From Bog-473 sp963840435 (GTDB lineage: Bacteria; Actinomycetota; Acidimicrobiia; Acidimicrobiales; RAAP-2), in contig CAWIYY010000012.1 of assembly GCA_963840435.1 (NCBI GenBank), positions 682,001 through 746,000 on the forward strand: 64,000 nucleotides of DNA, written 5' to 3'. Within the stretch, counting starts at the first letter, position 1, and every line of letters starts with the position of its first letter. This document shows positions 41,365-50,161 of the stretch, piece by piece. The translations under genes and the position numbers were made by a program. Under the pieces are notes generated by a model, which saw only the letters and a program-made list of their open reading frames with translations, was not told the origin of the DNA and searched no databases.

Positions 41365-43356
41365 TCAGGCATCCAGATCGCGCAACGCCTGGTCAATGCG
41401 GCCCCGAAAGGCGTCCGGCGAGAAGGCTTGACACCTCTCACGCACGCGTGCGCTGAGTGCCGACGAGGCAACGGGGTCGCCGAGAAGTTGCTCAACGACA
41501 CGCGCACAGCCGTCGATCGTCTGGAACGCGGTGTCGCACCCGAGTACGTCGATGACGTCGACCGGGCCTCCCTGCCCGTAGACGACGGGGATGCATCCGA
41601 AGCTGCTTGCCTCGACCGGCGTGATGCCAAAGTGCTCCAGGCTTTCGGGGAATTCATCCGGATCGACGCCGTAGCCAGCGGCGTGCACCAGGACGGCTGA
41701 GCGTTCGTAGAGCGTCGCCAGATCGGCGCGGGAGACGTTCGGATGGAACGTGCAGGGGAGCCCGTCGGCCATGGCCCGGAGCTCGTGATAGCGCTTCCGG
41801 CCTTCCGGGCCGGGATGGATGGAGCCGGCGACAGCGAGTTCGAAGCCGTGGCGGCCGTTCTCGAGCACCTGCCGGAAGGCATCGATCACGACGTCTTGAC
41901 GCTTGTTGTGGCCGCCGGCGAAGAACCGCCCGACCGTCAGAATCGTCCTGCGGTCGGCCCAGGGGAGGCCGTTGCCCGCCCCGGGCCACGTCGCCGGCGG
42001 CGAAATGACTCTGATCGGGATGGACGGGAGGTCATAGTGCCGCAGGAGCGCCTTGACGTGTCGCCGCACGAAGTCGGAGTACACCCAGATCTCGTCGTAG
42101 TCGGCGAGCATCTTGGCGTTCGCCGTGATGTCCTCATCGGACATGTAGAACGGGAATTGCATCTGGTACACGCTGCGCCGGCCGAACGCGGCGACTGGTG
42201 GGATGATGGAGTTCCCGAGCACGACGGAAAAGCGAGACCGACTCCGGTCGACCTCATCCCAAGGGCGTGCCGTGGCCACGGCGTTCTCGAAGCCGAAGGC
42301 GTTCGAGATCTGACGCATGCGGACGGAGCTGTAGCGCGAGGGCGTGCAGAACGTCACCTGTGCTGGACCCACTAGGGAACTGAAATGGGAGGCAAGCTCG
42401 AACATCACCCGCTCACCTCCGCCCGGAACGAGGTCGTAGGGAGAGAACAGAACGAACTCGGATTGCGTCTCGACGGCCGCGACGGAATGGCCGCCCGGTG
42501 AGTCGTTCGGTGTCGCGTCCGTCGCCCTCCCCGCCAGATGCCTGGTCTGACGTGTCTCCAACCATGGTCCCCACTTGCGAGCGAAGCGTTGCCGATTTAT
42601 CTCGGAGATGTCGTCGAGGTGGAGCCGGCTGTCTGATGTCGTCTTGCTCTCAATATGGACGACGCGTGCCCGTGGGTTCACCATCACCTTCCCGCAGGCG
42701 CTCCAGAGCTTGAGGCAGAGATCGACATCCTCGTAGTAGGCGGGCTCCCATTCGAACCCGAACCCACCCACCTCCAAGAAGTCGGACCGTCGCATGAGCA
42801 AGCAGGCGGCCGAGCAGAAGTCGACCACGCACGGAGTGTCGTAGTGGTCCGCGCCCCAGACGCTGCCCTTGCCCACCTGCACGACATCGCCGGTCGGAAG
42901 GGCGAGGCTGCCAACCTCTTGGACCCTGCCGTCCGGATAGAGGAACATGGGGCCGACGGCGGCCACGGTGGGATCGTGCTGCAGCGTGGCGGCCAACTCT
43001 TCGATCCAACCCGGTTCGACGAATGCGTCATTGTTCAAGAAGACGATGAAGTCGCCCCTGGCGAAATCGACGCCAATGTTGTTGCCCTCGCTGAAGAACC
43101 TGTTCTCGCCCACTTCGACCAACCGGAAGTCTCTCGTCTTGGTGTGTCGTCGAAGGATGCCAACCTCTTCGTAGTCCGACCCGTTGTCGACGACGATGAT
43201 CTCTTTGATGAGCGCGCTGGCGGCGCGCTGCAGCGCATCGAGACATTGGATTGTCGTGTCGGCGTGATTGAAATTGAGGACGATGACCGAAACGTTGTGG
43301 TCGAAGGTGTCGGAAGCCAACGGCGCCCTATCGGCCGTGGGGATCGCGGGCGGCAT
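41365..43356 (-). CDS. bifunctional GT2-GT4 glycosyltransferase
   Basis: 663 residues with two transferase modules. The GT-A module (residues about 20-270) has VSVIVLNFNHADTTIQCLDA, IIVVDNGSDYEEV, FIVFLNNDAFVEPGWIEELA (DxD-like NND), and EPAYYEDVDLCLKLWSACGK. The GT-B module (about 300-660) starts FVLFSPYDLVPGGGERVMFE, with nucleotide-binding ILTVGRFFAGGHNKRQDVVI and the donor site EHFGITPVEASSFGCIPVVY. Such fusions add two sugars in sequence to rhamnan, O-antigen or glycopeptidolipid chains. It is the last gene of the island; its ATG overlaps the upstream coiled-coil gene by 29 nt. Codon use is less GC-rich than the ppx side. Confidence 0.93.
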   Translation of the reverse strand: MPPAIPTADRAPLASDTFDHNVSVIVLNFNHADTTIQCLDALQRAASALIKEIIVVDNGSDYEEVGILRRHTKTRDFRLVEVGENRFFSEGNNIGVDFARGDFIVFLNNDAFVEPGWIEELAATLQHDPTVAAVGPMFLYPDGRVQEVGSLALPTGDVVQVGKGSVWGADHYDTPCVVDFCSAACLLMRRSDFLEVGGFGFEWEPAYYEDVDLCLKLWSACGKVMVNPRARVVHIESKTTSDSRLHLDDISEINRQRFARKWGPWLETRQTRHLAGRATDATPNDSPGGHSVAAVETQSEFVLFSPYDLVPGGGERVMFELASHFSSLVGPAQVTFCTPSRYSSVRMRQISNAFGFENAVATARPWDEVDRSRSRFSVVLGNSIIPPVAAFGRRSVYQMQFPFYMSDEDITANAKMLADYDEIWVYSDFVRRHVKALLRHYDLPSIPIRVISPPATWPGAGNGLPWADRRTILTVGRFFAGGHNKRQDVVIDAFRQVLENGRHGFELAVAGSIHPGPEGRKRYHELRAMADGLPCTFHPNVSRADLATLYERSAVLVHAAGYGVDPDEFPESLEHFGITPVEASSFGCIPVVYGQGGPVDVIDVLGCDTAFQTIDGCARVVEQLLGDPVASSALSARVRERCQAFSPDAFRGRIDQALRDLDA

Positions 43357-44488
43357 GTCGGCGCATGAGACCTGAGAACAGCCGCAGCGGAGCAGTCACT
43401 CTCCACGAACTCGACCGGCGCAGGTCCTCGACGACACTCTCCGCCGATGCGGCCAGGCCCGCATAGGCCAGGACTCGGTTCTCGGCATCCTCGAGCTGGC
43501 GCTCCTTCAGCGTCAGCTCCGCGACGTGCTTGGAGGCGCCGGTCGAGACCTTTGCCGCCAGGAGGTCGACCCGGTCGAGAAACTCCTTGACGAGCGCTTC
43601 ACGCTCCAGCCGGGCGGACTCGATCTGGGTGGCGAGTCCCAGCCGGGCGGCAGACAGTTCGTCGGAGAGCTGCATGGTCAGGTCCTGGTAGGTGCGCAAG
43701 GCCTCCAAGAAGGCGGCGCGCTCCGTCTCATGACGCTCGATCAGCCTGCCGACGAGCGTTTCCGCCGCGGCGCTGAGCTCAATGGTTTCTCCCATCTGAC
43801 CCTGCGCGCTCTGGTCGCCGAAGAGCGTGAGCATGCTGCCGACGACACCCGGCGCATGTTCCAGCAGGTCGACGGATCCGCTGGAACCGTCGACGGGTTC
43901 TTGTGCCACCAGAGCTTCTCCACCGACGCCCAGAGACACGCGCACTGTCCTGAAGTGTTCCGGTACCACCTCGTTGGCGATGCGGTCCAACTCTTCGGAT
44001 GCCCCTTCTGGTGCGCTGGTGAAGACGACCGTGGCACCAGGCCCCAGCAACGTGAGCCACGGCGTCAGGTCGAATGCGGACGCCGTGTCCGGGGGGATCG
44101 GGACATGGAGCAGGTCGATGGACGAACCGGCTGCCAACGCCATCTTCGCGTCCTCTTCGACATCGAACTCCTCGAGGATCGAGCGGGACGGGGATCCGGC
44201 TTCTGGCGTCCGCCGCCGAGTGGGCCCGCTGCTGCGATCACCACCGACGGCGATGTAGCGAGTGCCCGGTCCGGTCCTCTCGACCGCCTCGGCCACGGAG
44301 ATCCACTCTGCCGAGCCGCCGGATCCGAGCGTGACGGTCACGGCGGGTCTCGTGGTGGCAATGATCCAGCGCATGACCGAGGCGATGTCCTCCACCCGGC
44401 CCCACGACGGAACCACGGCCCCGTGATCGTCGGCGACCTGAGGGGATCCTGTCACGGGACCACTCGGTGACTCGGGCTCGTCAGTCAT
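43328..44488 (-). CDS. methyltransferase-like/coiled-coil protein of a glycan cluster
   Basis: 386 residues. Residues about 20-215 look like a degenerate class I methyltransferase fold: VMRWIIATTRPAVTVTLGSG, ARYIAVGG-like strand, and AAGSSIDLLHVPIPPDTASA with LTPWLTLLGPGATVVFTSAP. A SAM loop is not convincing. Residues 230-350 form a long coiled coil (HETERAAFLEALRTYQDLTM, LTLKERQLEDAENRVLAYAG). The C-terminus SSSWRVTAPLRLFSGLMRR is a short basic amphipathic motif that recurs at the ends of bacterial glycosyltransferase partners. A scaffold or chain-length role on the membrane is inferred from this and the neighbours. Confidence 0.7.
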   Translation of the reverse strand: MTDEPESPSGPVTGSPQVADDHGAVVPSWGRVEDIASVMRWIIATTRPAVTVTLGSGGSAEWISVAEAVERTGPGTRYIAVGGDRSSGPTRRRTPEAGSPSRSILEEFDVEEDAKMALAAGSSIDLLHVPIPPDTASAFDLTPWLTLLGPGATVVFTSAPEGASEELDRIANEVVPEHFRTVRVSLGVGGEALVAQEPVDGSSGSVDLLEHAPGVVGSMLTLFGDQSAQGQMGETIELSAAAETLVGRLIERHETERAAFLEALRTYQDLTMQLSDELSAARLGLATQIESARLEREALVKEFLDRVDLLAAKVSTGASKHVAELTLKERQLEDAENRVLAYAGLAASAESVVEDLRRSSSWRVTAPLRLFSGLMRRHAARDPHGR

Positions 44489-44647
44489 GGCGAAAGGGAA
44501 GAAGGTGGCGCAGATCAGGGATCATCGGTCGCTCTCTGGGTGCCCGCGTTCCCTACACACGCTGCGGTCATCCTAGCGCCGACCCGATCGATTCGGAGAT
44601 GTCGCGCTCGGTCGCGTTGTCCACCCGAGCGTGGCCCCTGGACGGCT
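44489..44647. other. non-coding gap inside the glycosylation island
   Basis: 159 nt between two co-directional genes. No open frame with family sequence, no hairpin of note. A promoter for the downstream pair may lie here, but no clear -10/-35 pair was found. Confidence 0.4.
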
Positions 44648-45592
44648 TCAGCCTGCGCTCGCGCCGAAGAGGGCGCTCAACCGTGCGACGAGCGGCTCCG
44701 GTCGGCCGTACCGCTCGTCGGCATAGCGCCGGCCCAGCGCCGACGCCTGCGAGCGTTCGAGTTCGTGGCGCATCCGCCCGGCTGCAGTGACGAGCCCGTC
44801 GAGATCGTCGAAGACCGCCCCACCGCCCGCAGTTGCGTGCTCGGCCGCGGCCGGAGACCCGGCCGGGACCACGATCGGAGTGCCGAAGCGAAGCGCCTCG
44901 ACGCACTCCCGGGCCACGTAGGGTCCGGGAGCCAGGTCCACGACGAAGCGTGCGTGGGCGAGGAGACGGTGGAGATCCATGCGCGTCGCCACCGAGATGT
45001 CCCCGCGCAGGACCGATCCGCGCCACGCCTGGGCCCGGCCGCCTCCCACGAGGACGATCTCATCGTCGGGAAATGCCAGGCCGAGTTCGAGGACTTCGCG
45101 TGGTGGCTCGTCCGTTGAGCCCTCGCCGTCCCGGAGGACGAGCTGGTATCCGGTGAAGCCGAAGCCATGATGCCGATGTTGCTCGGCCATCGTGTTGACC
45201 GGCACGTGCATGCCGACGTCGGTCGCGCCGTCACCACCGTCGAAGGCTGCGATCCGACGCCCCGACGGATGCAGCCCGACGGTGGCGGAGAGGAACCACA
45301 CCGCGCTCGGCACAAGCTCGCTGAGCAGGGTGGCCACCGCAGGAGTCATCTCGTCCACCAAGACGGCCGGATGCGACGGGAGGCCCGCCGGGAGGCGCCT
45401 CGGTTCGTCGAGGCCGGCCCCCACCAGATCGAATCCCCCGTCGGGGATGCTCTCGCCCTCCGGGCCGGGAGCGACCACGGTGACCGAGCGGATGCGAGAG
45501 GCCGCCGCGGCGAGCGACCGCGTCACGAACGCGAGCTCGGAGTGCGGCTCGTGCCAGTGCCGGGCCAGGAACAGAACGTTGCCGTCAGACAC
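44648..45592 (-). CDS. glycosyltransferase-like protein (GT-B C-terminal half recognisable)
   Basis: 314 residues. The N-terminal half begins VLFLARHWHEPHSELAFVTR and SVTVVAPGPEGESIPDGGFD, a Rossmann-like pattern. The C-terminal half has the donor-binding region: LLAHARFVVDLAPGPYVARE followed by CVEALRFGTPIVVPAGSPAA, which matches the GT4/GT1 'E...GtPvv' site although the normal E-x7-E spacing is altered. Somewhat shorter than most GT-B enzymes (350-400), so the N-terminal domain is trimmed. Start GTG lies 21 nt downstream of the tandem GT2 gene, in one operon. The sugar is unknown. Confidence 0.7.
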   Translation of the reverse strand: MSDGNVLFLARHWHEPHSELAFVTRSLAAAASRIRSVTVVAPGPEGESIPDGGFDLVGAGLDEPRRLPAGLPSHPAVLVDEMTPAVATLLSELVPSAVWFLSATVGLHPSGRRIAAFDGGDGATDVGMHVPVNTMAEQHRHHGFGFTGYQLVLRDGEGSTDEPPREVLELGLAFPDDEIVLVGGGRAQAWRGSVLRGDISVATRMDLHRLLAHARFVVDLAPGPYVARECVEALRFGTPIVVPAGSPAAAEHATAGGGAVFDDLDGLVTAAGRMRHELERSQASALGRRYADERYGRPEPLVARLSALFGASAG

Positions 45593-45613
45593 GCTCGGAC
45601 CGGAACTGTCGGG

Positions 45614-47332
45614 CTATCCGGCCCGGACGGTCGACTGCCATCGGTCCCAACGCTCTGCTTCGCCGGCGCTCGCCAGGCGGCATGAGGAGTCTTCCCTCGT
45701 CACATGAGGACTGAGGTAGCGATCTCCTTGTCGAAGGAGGTGGCCCCAGCGATCGAGGAAACGGACGATGTCGCCAACGCCACCGGCCGTCCCTCGGCTC
45801 GGCGACTCGTGGTGGACGAGCTCGGCTGCCGGTTCGTAAAGCGTGCGGTACCCGGCGTCCCAAGCACGCAAGCAGAAGTCCACGTCGTTAAGGTCCACGC
45901 CGAGATCCTCGTCGAACCCCCCGAGCTCCTCGAAGACGTCGCGCCGTACGGCGAGGCAAGCCCCCGTCACTGCGGAGCACTCTCGCGTGACCCGCGCCAT
46001 GTGCAGGTACCCGCTGCGGCCGGGGGCCAGTCCGTTGAGCGGGTGTCCAGCGGCTCCGTTCAGTCCGAGGACGATGCCGCAGTGTTGCAGCCTGCCGTCA
46101 GGGTAGAGAAGCCGAGCTCCGACCGCGGCGACGTCAGGCCTGAGCGCCTGAGCCCGCAACGCGGCGACCCAGCCCTCCGTGCACGCCTCGATGTCATTGT
46201 TGAGGAACATCAGCACTTCGCCCCGGGCGGCGTTCGCTCCATCGTTGCTGAGCCGGGCCCAATTGAACGGTCGTGCATCGTGCAGAAGAGAGACGTCGGG
46301 TCGCGCCTCCAGGCGCTCCATGAGCGTCTGCGTCTCCAGGTCGGTGGATCCGTTGTCGACCAGCACCAGTTCGACCCGGTCGTGTCGGCTGGTCCGGCTC
46401 ACCGAATCGACGCAGGTGCGGAGGAAGCGAGGTTCGTCTCGGAACGGGATCACGACACTGACCGTCGCCCGGGGCCGATCGGGCCAGCTCACCCGAAAGG
46501 TTCCGGGGTCGTGACCCGGCCGCACCGTCGCCCGAGGGTCCCTCCGGTCGATCGCGACTTCCAGGTGATACCCGTCCGGATCCCCGGTCGCCTCGGCTGA
46601 CCACCGGTGACAGAGCACTTCAGGAACGTGCACGACAGATTCCGCCACGGTGCACGCGGTCAATGCGCACGCGTGCTCGAGCGAGCTCGCCGCGCTGGCG
46701 ACGATGCGGGGCATGTCCCGCGTCACGGCAGAACCGATGACCAGGGGGCGACCGATATAGGGCGCTGAGGTCAAGAAGTCGGGCGAGAACGCCGGCTTCA
46801 GTCGAGCAGAACCCTGGAAACCGCTCGGCTCGACGACGTCCTCGTCGGCGTACACGACGTTCGTCGGGGTGATCCGTGCCGCCAGGAGCGCCACGGCGTC
46901 AGGCGGCCAGAGGTCACCGGGGAAGACAAGGGCGACGTGACGCCCGCGGTGGAGGTCGAGAGCCTCGTTGAACAAGGAGAACGTGTCAGCCTGGCCCATA
47001 GTGGTCACAACGCGGATGCGGCGCCGGATCGGCCGAGGCGACGAGGCCACGACCTGCTCGACCTGGCCTGCCCAGGGCCCGGCGACCAGGATTGTCAGTG
47101 ACCAGGTGCGGCTGGTCTGGCGCCCGATGCCCTGCAACGTTCGGTCGAGTCCGTGCGGAGGGTCCGCCACGATCGTGACGAGAGCGAGTCCCGGGTCGTC
47201 CGCAGAGTCGGGAGCGCGCGCTCGGCGCTCCGCCTCGCGAGCGTCCGCCCAGGCGGCATAGCCGGTGGCATCCTCGGAGACGTCTGCGGGCAATTCGGGT
47301 GGCTCCGGCGTGGCGAAGAGCACCCGTTCCAC
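45614..47332 (-). CDS. tandem GT2-family glycosyltransferase
   Basis: 572 residues with two GT-A domains. The first (about 50-250) is weaker: LALVTIVADPPHGLDRTLQG, RHVALVFPGDLWPPDAVALL, NVVYADEDVVEPSG. The second (about 290-540) is complete: ATVSVVIPFRDEPRFLRTCV, LVLVDNGSTDLETQTLMERL, EVLMFLNNDIEACTEGWVAA (NND metal site), GACLAVRRDVFEELGGFDED, and DVDFCLRAWDAGYRTLYEPA ending in LVHHES. It is typical of rhamnosyl- or galactosyl-transferases that extend surface polysaccharides. First gene of the minus-strand island; GTG with a TAGATT box 6 nt upstream suggests a leaderless operon start. Confidence 0.92.
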   Translation of the reverse strand: MERVLFATPEPPELPADVSEDATGYAAWADAREAERRARAPDSADDPGLALVTIVADPPHGLDRTLQGIGRQTSRTWSLTILVAGPWAGQVEQVVASSPRPIRRRIRVVTTMGQADTFSLFNEALDLHRGRHVALVFPGDLWPPDAVALLAARITPTNVVYADEDVVEPSGFQGSARLKPAFSPDFLTSAPYIGRPLVIGSAVTRDMPRIVASAASSLEHACALTACTVAESVVHVPEVLCHRWSAEATGDPDGYHLEVAIDRRDPRATVRPGHDPGTFRVSWPDRPRATVSVVIPFRDEPRFLRTCVDSVSRTSRHDRVELVLVDNGSTDLETQTLMERLEARPDVSLLHDARPFNWARLSNDGANAARGEVLMFLNNDIEACTEGWVAALRAQALRPDVAAVGARLLYPDGRLQHCGIVLGLNGAAGHPLNGLAPGRSGYLHMARVTRECSAVTGACLAVRRDVFEELGGFDEDLGVDLNDVDFCLRAWDAGYRTLYEPAAELVHHESPSRGTAGGVGDIVRFLDRWGHLLRQGDRYLSPHVTREDSSCRLASAGEAERWDRWQSTVRAG

Positions 47333-47338
47333 GCTGGC

Positions 47339-47344
47339 AATCTA
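47339..47344 (-). promoter_or_regulatory. -10 box TAGATT, glycosylation island operon (leaderless)
   Basis: TAGATT on the minus strand ends 6 nt before the GTG at 47332. The 77-nt divergent gap also serves the aminotransferase gene. Confidence 0.45.
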
Positions 47345-47409
47345 TCGGACGCCCATCGGGTGGAACGCCGCGTTGGCGCAGGTGAGGGGAGACCTGTCAC
47401 GATGCGCCG

Positions 47410-48498
47410 ATGCGGAATCCAGACCGCTTGCTGATGGGCCCCGGGCCGTCCAATCCGTACCCCGCCGTGACCATGGCGCTGGCCGGCCCGCTGCTGGGGC
47501 ACCTGGACCCGGACTTCCTGGTCGTGCTCGACGAGACGTGCGCGCGCCTCCGCCGCGTGTTCGGGACGGACAACGCCCTGACCCTGCCGATCAGCGGGAC
47601 CGGCTCGGCCGGCATGGAGGCCTCGTTCGTGAACGTGGTCCGGCCGCGCGATGTCGTGGTGGTCGGGGTCAACGGCGTCTTCGGCGAACGGATGTGCGAG
47701 GTGGCCGACCGGCTCGGTGCCGAGGTGGTCAAGGTGGAGGCGGAGTGGGGCGAGCCCCTCGATGCGGGCCTCCTCGCGGCGGCGCACCCCGCACCGGCCG
47801 TCATCGCACTGGTCCACGCCGAGACGTCGACCGGTGTGCGCAACGACGTGGAGGCGGTCGGTCGGGAGAAGGGTGATGCACTGCTCCTGGTGGACACCGT
47901 GACCTCGCTCGGTGGCATCGAGGTCGCCGTGGACGAGTGGGGGGTCGACATCTCCTACAGCGGAACCCAGAAGTGCCTGGGCGTGCCACCCGGCCTGTCG
48001 CCGCTGACCCTGTCCGGGCGGGCGGTCGAGCGATTGGTCGAGCGTCCGACCAGCTGGTACCTGGACCTGAACCTGATCGCCAAGTACACCAGCGGATCGG
48101 CCGGCGGCGGCCGGACCTACCACCACACGGCACCGGTGGCGATGGTGGCTGCGCTCCATGCCGGGCTGGGGACCCTCCTCGACGAGGGTCTGGAGCCGGC
48201 CCGGCAGCGGCACGCCGAGTGCGGGCAGTTGCTGTGGGACGGCCTCGAAGACCTGGGCCTGGAGCTGCTGGTCAAGAGGGAGCATCGCCTACCCCAGCTG
48301 ACCACGGTCCGCATCCCACAGGGGGTGGACGACGCGATGGTCCGAACCAGGCTCCTCGACGACTACGGGATCGAGATCGGCGCCGGCGCCGGCCAGCTCG
48401 CCGGGAAGATCTGGCGCATCGGCTGCATGGGGCACACAGCCCGCCGGCGCAACGTGCTGGCGCTGCTGGGTGCGTTGGGGGAGGTACTGGACCGGTGA
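47410..48498 (+). CDS. class V aminotransferase (alanine-glyoxylate/serine-pyruvate type)
   Basis: 362 residues, PLP enzyme. Landmarks are LLMGPGPSNPYPAVTMALAG (the AGXT opening), LPISGTGSAGMEASFVNVVR, ALVHAETSTGVRNDVEAVGR, the cofactor Asp region DALLLVDTVTSLGGIEVAVD, and the Schiff-base Lys in SYSGTQKCLGVPPGLSPLTL. The C-terminal domain has QLTTVRIPQGVDDAMVRTRL and AGKIWRIGCMGHTA. It transfers amino groups from serine or alanine to glyoxylate, probably for photorespiration-like glycolate or serine metabolism. The next gene overlaps by GTGA, so the acetyltransferase is made from the same message. Confidence 0.94.
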   Translation: MRNPDRLLMGPGPSNPYPAVTMALAGPLLGHLDPDFLVVLDETCARLRRVFGTDNALTLPISGTGSAGMEASFVNVVRPRDVVVVGVNGVFGERMCEVADRLGAEVVKVEAEWGEPLDAGLLAAAHPAPAVIALVHAETSTGVRNDVEAVGREKGDALLLVDTVTSLGGIEVAVDEWGVDISYSGTQKCLGVPPGLSPLTLSGRAVERLVERPTSWYLDLNLIAKYTSGSAGGGRTYHHTAPVAMVAALHAGLGTLLDEGLEPARQRHAECGQLLWDGLEDLGLELLVKREHRLPQLTTVRIPQGVDDAMVRTRLLDDYGIEIGAGAGQLAGKIWRIGCMGHTARRRNVLALLGALGEVLDR

Positions 48499-49115
48499 GT
48501 GCAGCTCGAGCCGTGCGCCACGCGCCGCTGCAGCTGCGAGGCCGTCGGGTGCTGCTGCGCTCACTGACCGAGGACGATTTCGTCGCCTGGCACGAGGTCC
48601 GCACCCGCTGCGCCGACTGGTTGCTGCGGTGGGAGCCCAGACCCAAGGGCGCCCCCGTCCCGTCCGAGGACCGTCCGAGCTTTGCGGCGCGCTGCGGTAT
48701 CCGGGAACGGGAACGGCACCTGGGCACGGGCTATGGCTTCGGGATCTTCGTCGGCGAGCGCTTCGCCGGTGAAGTGACGCTCTCGTCCATCCAACGTGGG
48801 CCGTTCCAGAGCGGGTTCATCGGGTACTGGATCGACGAGGCGTTGGCCGGGCGGGGCCTGGTGCCAGAGGCGGTCGTGGTGACGTTGCGCTTCGCCTTCG
48901 AGGCCATCTCGCTGCACCGGGTCGAGATCTCCATCATCCCCCGGAATATCGCCAGCCGGCGGGTGGTCGAGAAACTCGGTATCCGAGAGGAAGGGATCGC
49001 CCAGCGCTATCTGGAGATCGACGGCGTCTGGGAGGACCACGTCCGCTACGGCATCACCGCCGAGGAGTGGGCCGTCCGTGAGAGCGGGCTCGTCGCCGAA
49101 TGGATCGGTTCCTGA
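48495..49115 (+). CDS. RimJ/RimL-type GNAT acetyltransferase
   Basis: 206 residues from the GTG at 48495, which overlaps the aminotransferase stop. Pattern: RGRRVLLRSLTEDDFVAWHE, GYGFGIFVGERFAGEVTLSS, IGYWIDEALAGRGLVPEAVV (motif A, acetyl-CoA), and VEISIIPRNIASRRVVEKLG followed by IREEGIAQRYLEIDGVWEDH. This is the RimJ/RimL family that acetylates the N-termini of ribosomal proteins, and in actinobacteria also other substrates. It is convergent with the epimerase gene with only 8 nt between the stops. Confidence 0.92.
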   Translation: MSAARAVRHAPLQLRGRRVLLRSLTEDDFVAWHEVRTRCADWLLRWEPRPKGAPVPSEDRPSFAARCGIRERERHLGTGYGFGIFVGERFAGEVTLSSIQRGPFQSGFIGYWIDEALAGRGLVPEAVVVTLRFAFEAISLHRVEISIIPRNIASRRVVEKLGIREEGIAQRYLEIDGVWEDHVRYGITAEEWAVRESGLVAEWIGS

Positions 49116-49123
49116 CCGACCGA

Positions 49124-50161
49124 CTACGTGTCCGTCGGGTTGAGCACGGAGGGCGAGTGCCGGAAGAACTGCTCAATGTCGTGCTCGTAGGTATAGGACT
49201 TCTGGGGCCGACCTGACTGCCGGCGCAGGCGGTTCGACCGGATGAAGGTGCGGACCGCGCCGGCGCTGGTCGCGTCGTAGGTGAAGCCGGTGGCCGCGAA
49301 ACGTCGGGTGTCCACACCCCGGCCGTAGCGCAGCAGGTCCTCGAGCTCCGACGGGAGGTCGAAGAGCCGGGCCAAGGGTCGGATGTGCAACGGGCTGAAC
49401 GGTGAGAGCGGGACCAGTCGGGTCCCGGCGATGGCGGCCACCTCGCTCCAGGGCAGCCGCCCGTCGCCCGCCACGTTGTAGAGGCCCGGAATGCCCGCCC
49501 GGGTGACGTGGAGGAGCGCACGCACCACGTCGTCCTCCTCGACGAACTGCAGGAGCGGATCGAATCCGAAGATGGAGGGGCAGACAGGCCGTGAGAGGTT
49601 GCGGCTGATCGGGGTGGAGAGATGCGTGCCCAGCACGTTGGCGAAGCGCAGCACGGTGATGCGGGTGGCGGGATTGTCCTCCGAGAAGTCGCGGACCAGG
49701 CCCTCGGCTTCGACGAGGGCGCGCTCCACCGAGTTCTTCACGGGACTGGTCCGGGCCGTGTCCTCGAGGAAGGTATTCGGATCGGTGGCGGACGATCCGT
49801 AGACGAGGGTGGAGGACTTCACGATGACGTGCCGGACCGAGGAGCCGGCCGCACCGGCGGCGGCGAGGAGGTTCATGGTGCCGATGACGTTGATCTCGTG
49901 CATGGCCCGGCGGGGCACGGTCACCGAGTTGGTGATCATGAACGTGTGCAGAATGGTGTCGACCTGGGTCGCGTTCACGATCCTGCTCAAAATGGAGTAG
50001 TTCTGATCGGTCCGGACGAACTCGGCTCGCTCGAACGGAACCGACGGCGTCTGGGCTCCCGTGCCGAGGATGACGTCCATGGTGGGGTCCGATTCCAGGG
50101 CTTGGATCATCCGTCCACCCCAGAAGGTGTCGGCCCCCGTCACCAGGATGCGCCGGCCCAT
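49124..50161 (-). CDS. NAD-dependent epimerase/dehydratase-like SDR protein
   Basis: 345 residues, extended SDR. Rossmann loop is RRILVTGADTFWGGRMIQAL; the usual GxxGxxG is altered to GADTFWGG, common in this subgroup. The catalytic region has KSSTLVYGSSATDPNTFLED, with SVERALVEAEGLVRDFSEDN in place of a clear YxxxK, so epimerase activity is uncertain. LRFANVLGTHLSTPISR and VEEDDVVRALLHVT follow. Mycobacterial Rv0501 (galE2-like) and the next gene, a PlsC acyltransferase, stand side by side in the same way, which suggests a shared lipid role. Start ATG overlaps the acyltransferase stop. Confidence 0.82.
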   Translation of the reverse strand: MGRRILVTGADTFWGGRMIQALESDPTMDVILGTGAQTPSVPFERAEFVRTDQNYSILSRIVNATQVDTILHTFMITNSVTVPRRAMHEINVIGTMNLLAAAGAAGSSVRHVIVKSSTLVYGSSATDPNTFLEDTARTSPVKNSVERALVEAEGLVRDFSEDNPATRITVLRFANVLGTHLSTPISRNLSRPVCPSIFGFDPLLQFVEEDDVVRALLHVTRAGIPGLYNVAGDGRLPWSEVAAIAGTRLVPLSPFSPLHIRPLARLFDLPSELEDLLRYGRGVDTRRFAATGFTYDATSAGAVRTFIRSNRLRRQSGRPQKSYTYEHDIEQFFRHSPSVLNPTDT

